A DNA stretch of 64,000 nt from Phascolarctos cinereus. Taxonomy: Eukaryota; Chordata; Mammalia; Diprotodontia; Phascolarctidae. Positions 63,120 through 64,000 of the stretch are shown here, piece after piece. The position numbers and the translations under genes are program-made. The notes under the pieces were generated by a model. It saw only the letters and a list, made by a program, of their open reading frames with translations. It made no database searches and had not been told where the DNA came from. Within the stretch, counting starts at the first letter, position 1. Each line of letters starts with the position of its first letter. The stretch spans positions 1,151,501-1,215,500 of the forward strand of contig NW_018344004.1 of assembly GCF_002099425.1 (NCBI RefSeq), written 5' to 3'.

Positions 63120-64000
63120 CAACTCTTCTGAGGCAAGTTGACTCCACCACACCTGCTGACTGCAAGTCAGGGAGCTCAATTTAAGGCTTATTTGTCAGAA
63201 GAAGCTCCAAGGTGTGTATTCAGTTCTCTCTCAGTGACAGGGTGGATCATATATTCTCTGAGAAGTAACATTCTCATGATATTTCCTCCTAATTACTGAG
63301 TATAATGACATGTACAGACAAATCAATTGCTCAGCTCCTATGCATACATGGCTAGTTATGCTCTGAGAAATATACCACCCTGAATTACTTCTAATGGAAC
63401 TCTACTGTGGTTTCATACAGCAAAGAGAATTCTGGGAACATATGAAGAAAAGTTCCCAAGAGAGCTTATTCAGTATGCTCAATTATGTGGGGTTTTAAAT
63501 AAATGATACCCATGTCTGCCATGTCTCTAAATGTTTGTTTAGAATGCCAACTCATTTGTAAATCATTAATTTGTAGGACGGCAGAACATTATGAAGTATT
63601 GTCTCATAAAACAGTGAAAAGCCACATAGTTTAAAAAATAAAGTCTGAAGGAAGCTTGGTTTGCAATACAGAGAAGCCATATCATGCCAAGAGTATTTAT
63701 AATTAAAACTGGCAAGAGAACAACAGAAAATGAAAGATTTGTCGGAGCTTCTGGTTTCATCTATTATCCTTGTGTCAATGGCAGTGGAGTCACCATACCA
63801 GCGTGAGAACATCTCAGTCCTCATATGAGAATGTAGAAATTTAAAAATATGAAATTGGGAAAACTGGCTAGATTCAACAAACAGTGTTGAAAATGTTAAG
63901 TGATTATTTTGCAAGATATGAGCAGATTCCAAAATATTAGGAAAGACCACTACTGACTGATATGTGTACTCTATTTAGACAACATCAATTCTTACTGATC
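63120..64000. other. Unclassified sequence at the right edge
   Basis: Repeat-poor. A 132-codon reverse frame (63552-63950) starts MVFPNILESAHILQNNHLTF and is the longest open frame outside known elements except those at 5464 and 48778. It has no recognisable domain, AT-rich codon use and no visible splice or polyadenylation context, so I do not call it a gene. Confidence 0.4.

Noticed and set aside
63552-63950. 132-codon reverse open frame as a possible gene
   Set aside because: No recognisable domain, no splice or polyadenylation context and AT-rich codon use; a frame of this length is plausible by chance in 64 kb.

Overview
The window is AT-rich vertebrate nuclear DNA. I found no convincing protein-coding exon, no RNA gene and no prokaryotic signal. 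The repeat content points strongly to a marsupial. There are many tRNA-headed SINEs of the WSINE1/Mar1 kind (tRNA-like head, MIR-like middle, tail reading about GACTGAACAACAA), plus THER1/MIR SINEs, many L2 LINE pieces, and L1s whose 3' ends and ORF1 are of the marsupial type. There are also small hAT-like DNA elements and a few CR1/L3 scraps. The species cannot be fixed from this alone. Element names come from recognition by eye and were not confirmed by a library search.

Layout. 1-9 kb: MIR and L2 fragments, one probable solo LTR, and long microsatellites that grew inside L2 copies. 9-15 kb: reverse and forward copies of a marsupial interspersed repeat that share a 3' tail, then a reverse L1 ORF1-type fragment. 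15-17 kb: an old reverse L1. 17-23 kb: SINEs and an L1 whose tail was hit by a second L1 that carries a textbook 5' inversion. 23-28 kb: a 1.5 kb L2 and assorted fragments. 28-33 kb: mostly unclassified sequence with one possible conserved element. 33.5-36.6 kb: a near-complete HAL1 (half-L1) element inserted into a reverse L2. 37-46 kb: sparse SINEs, hAT-like elements and unclassified sequence. 46-51 kb: reverse L1s and L2. 51-55 kb: a second hAT-like family, a SINE, a forward L1 and a clean solo LTR inserted into a MIR. 55-64 kb: repeat-poor DNA, including two copies of a dispersed sequence I cannot name.

Functionally this looks like intergenic or deep intronic DNA. The open frames of 60-220 codons are explained by retroelement relics, by microsatellites read as low-complexity peptide, or by chance. 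The best-preserved coding relic is ORF1 of the HAL1. The most useful content is structural: nested insertions with readable target-site duplications (TSDs), which give a relative chronology.
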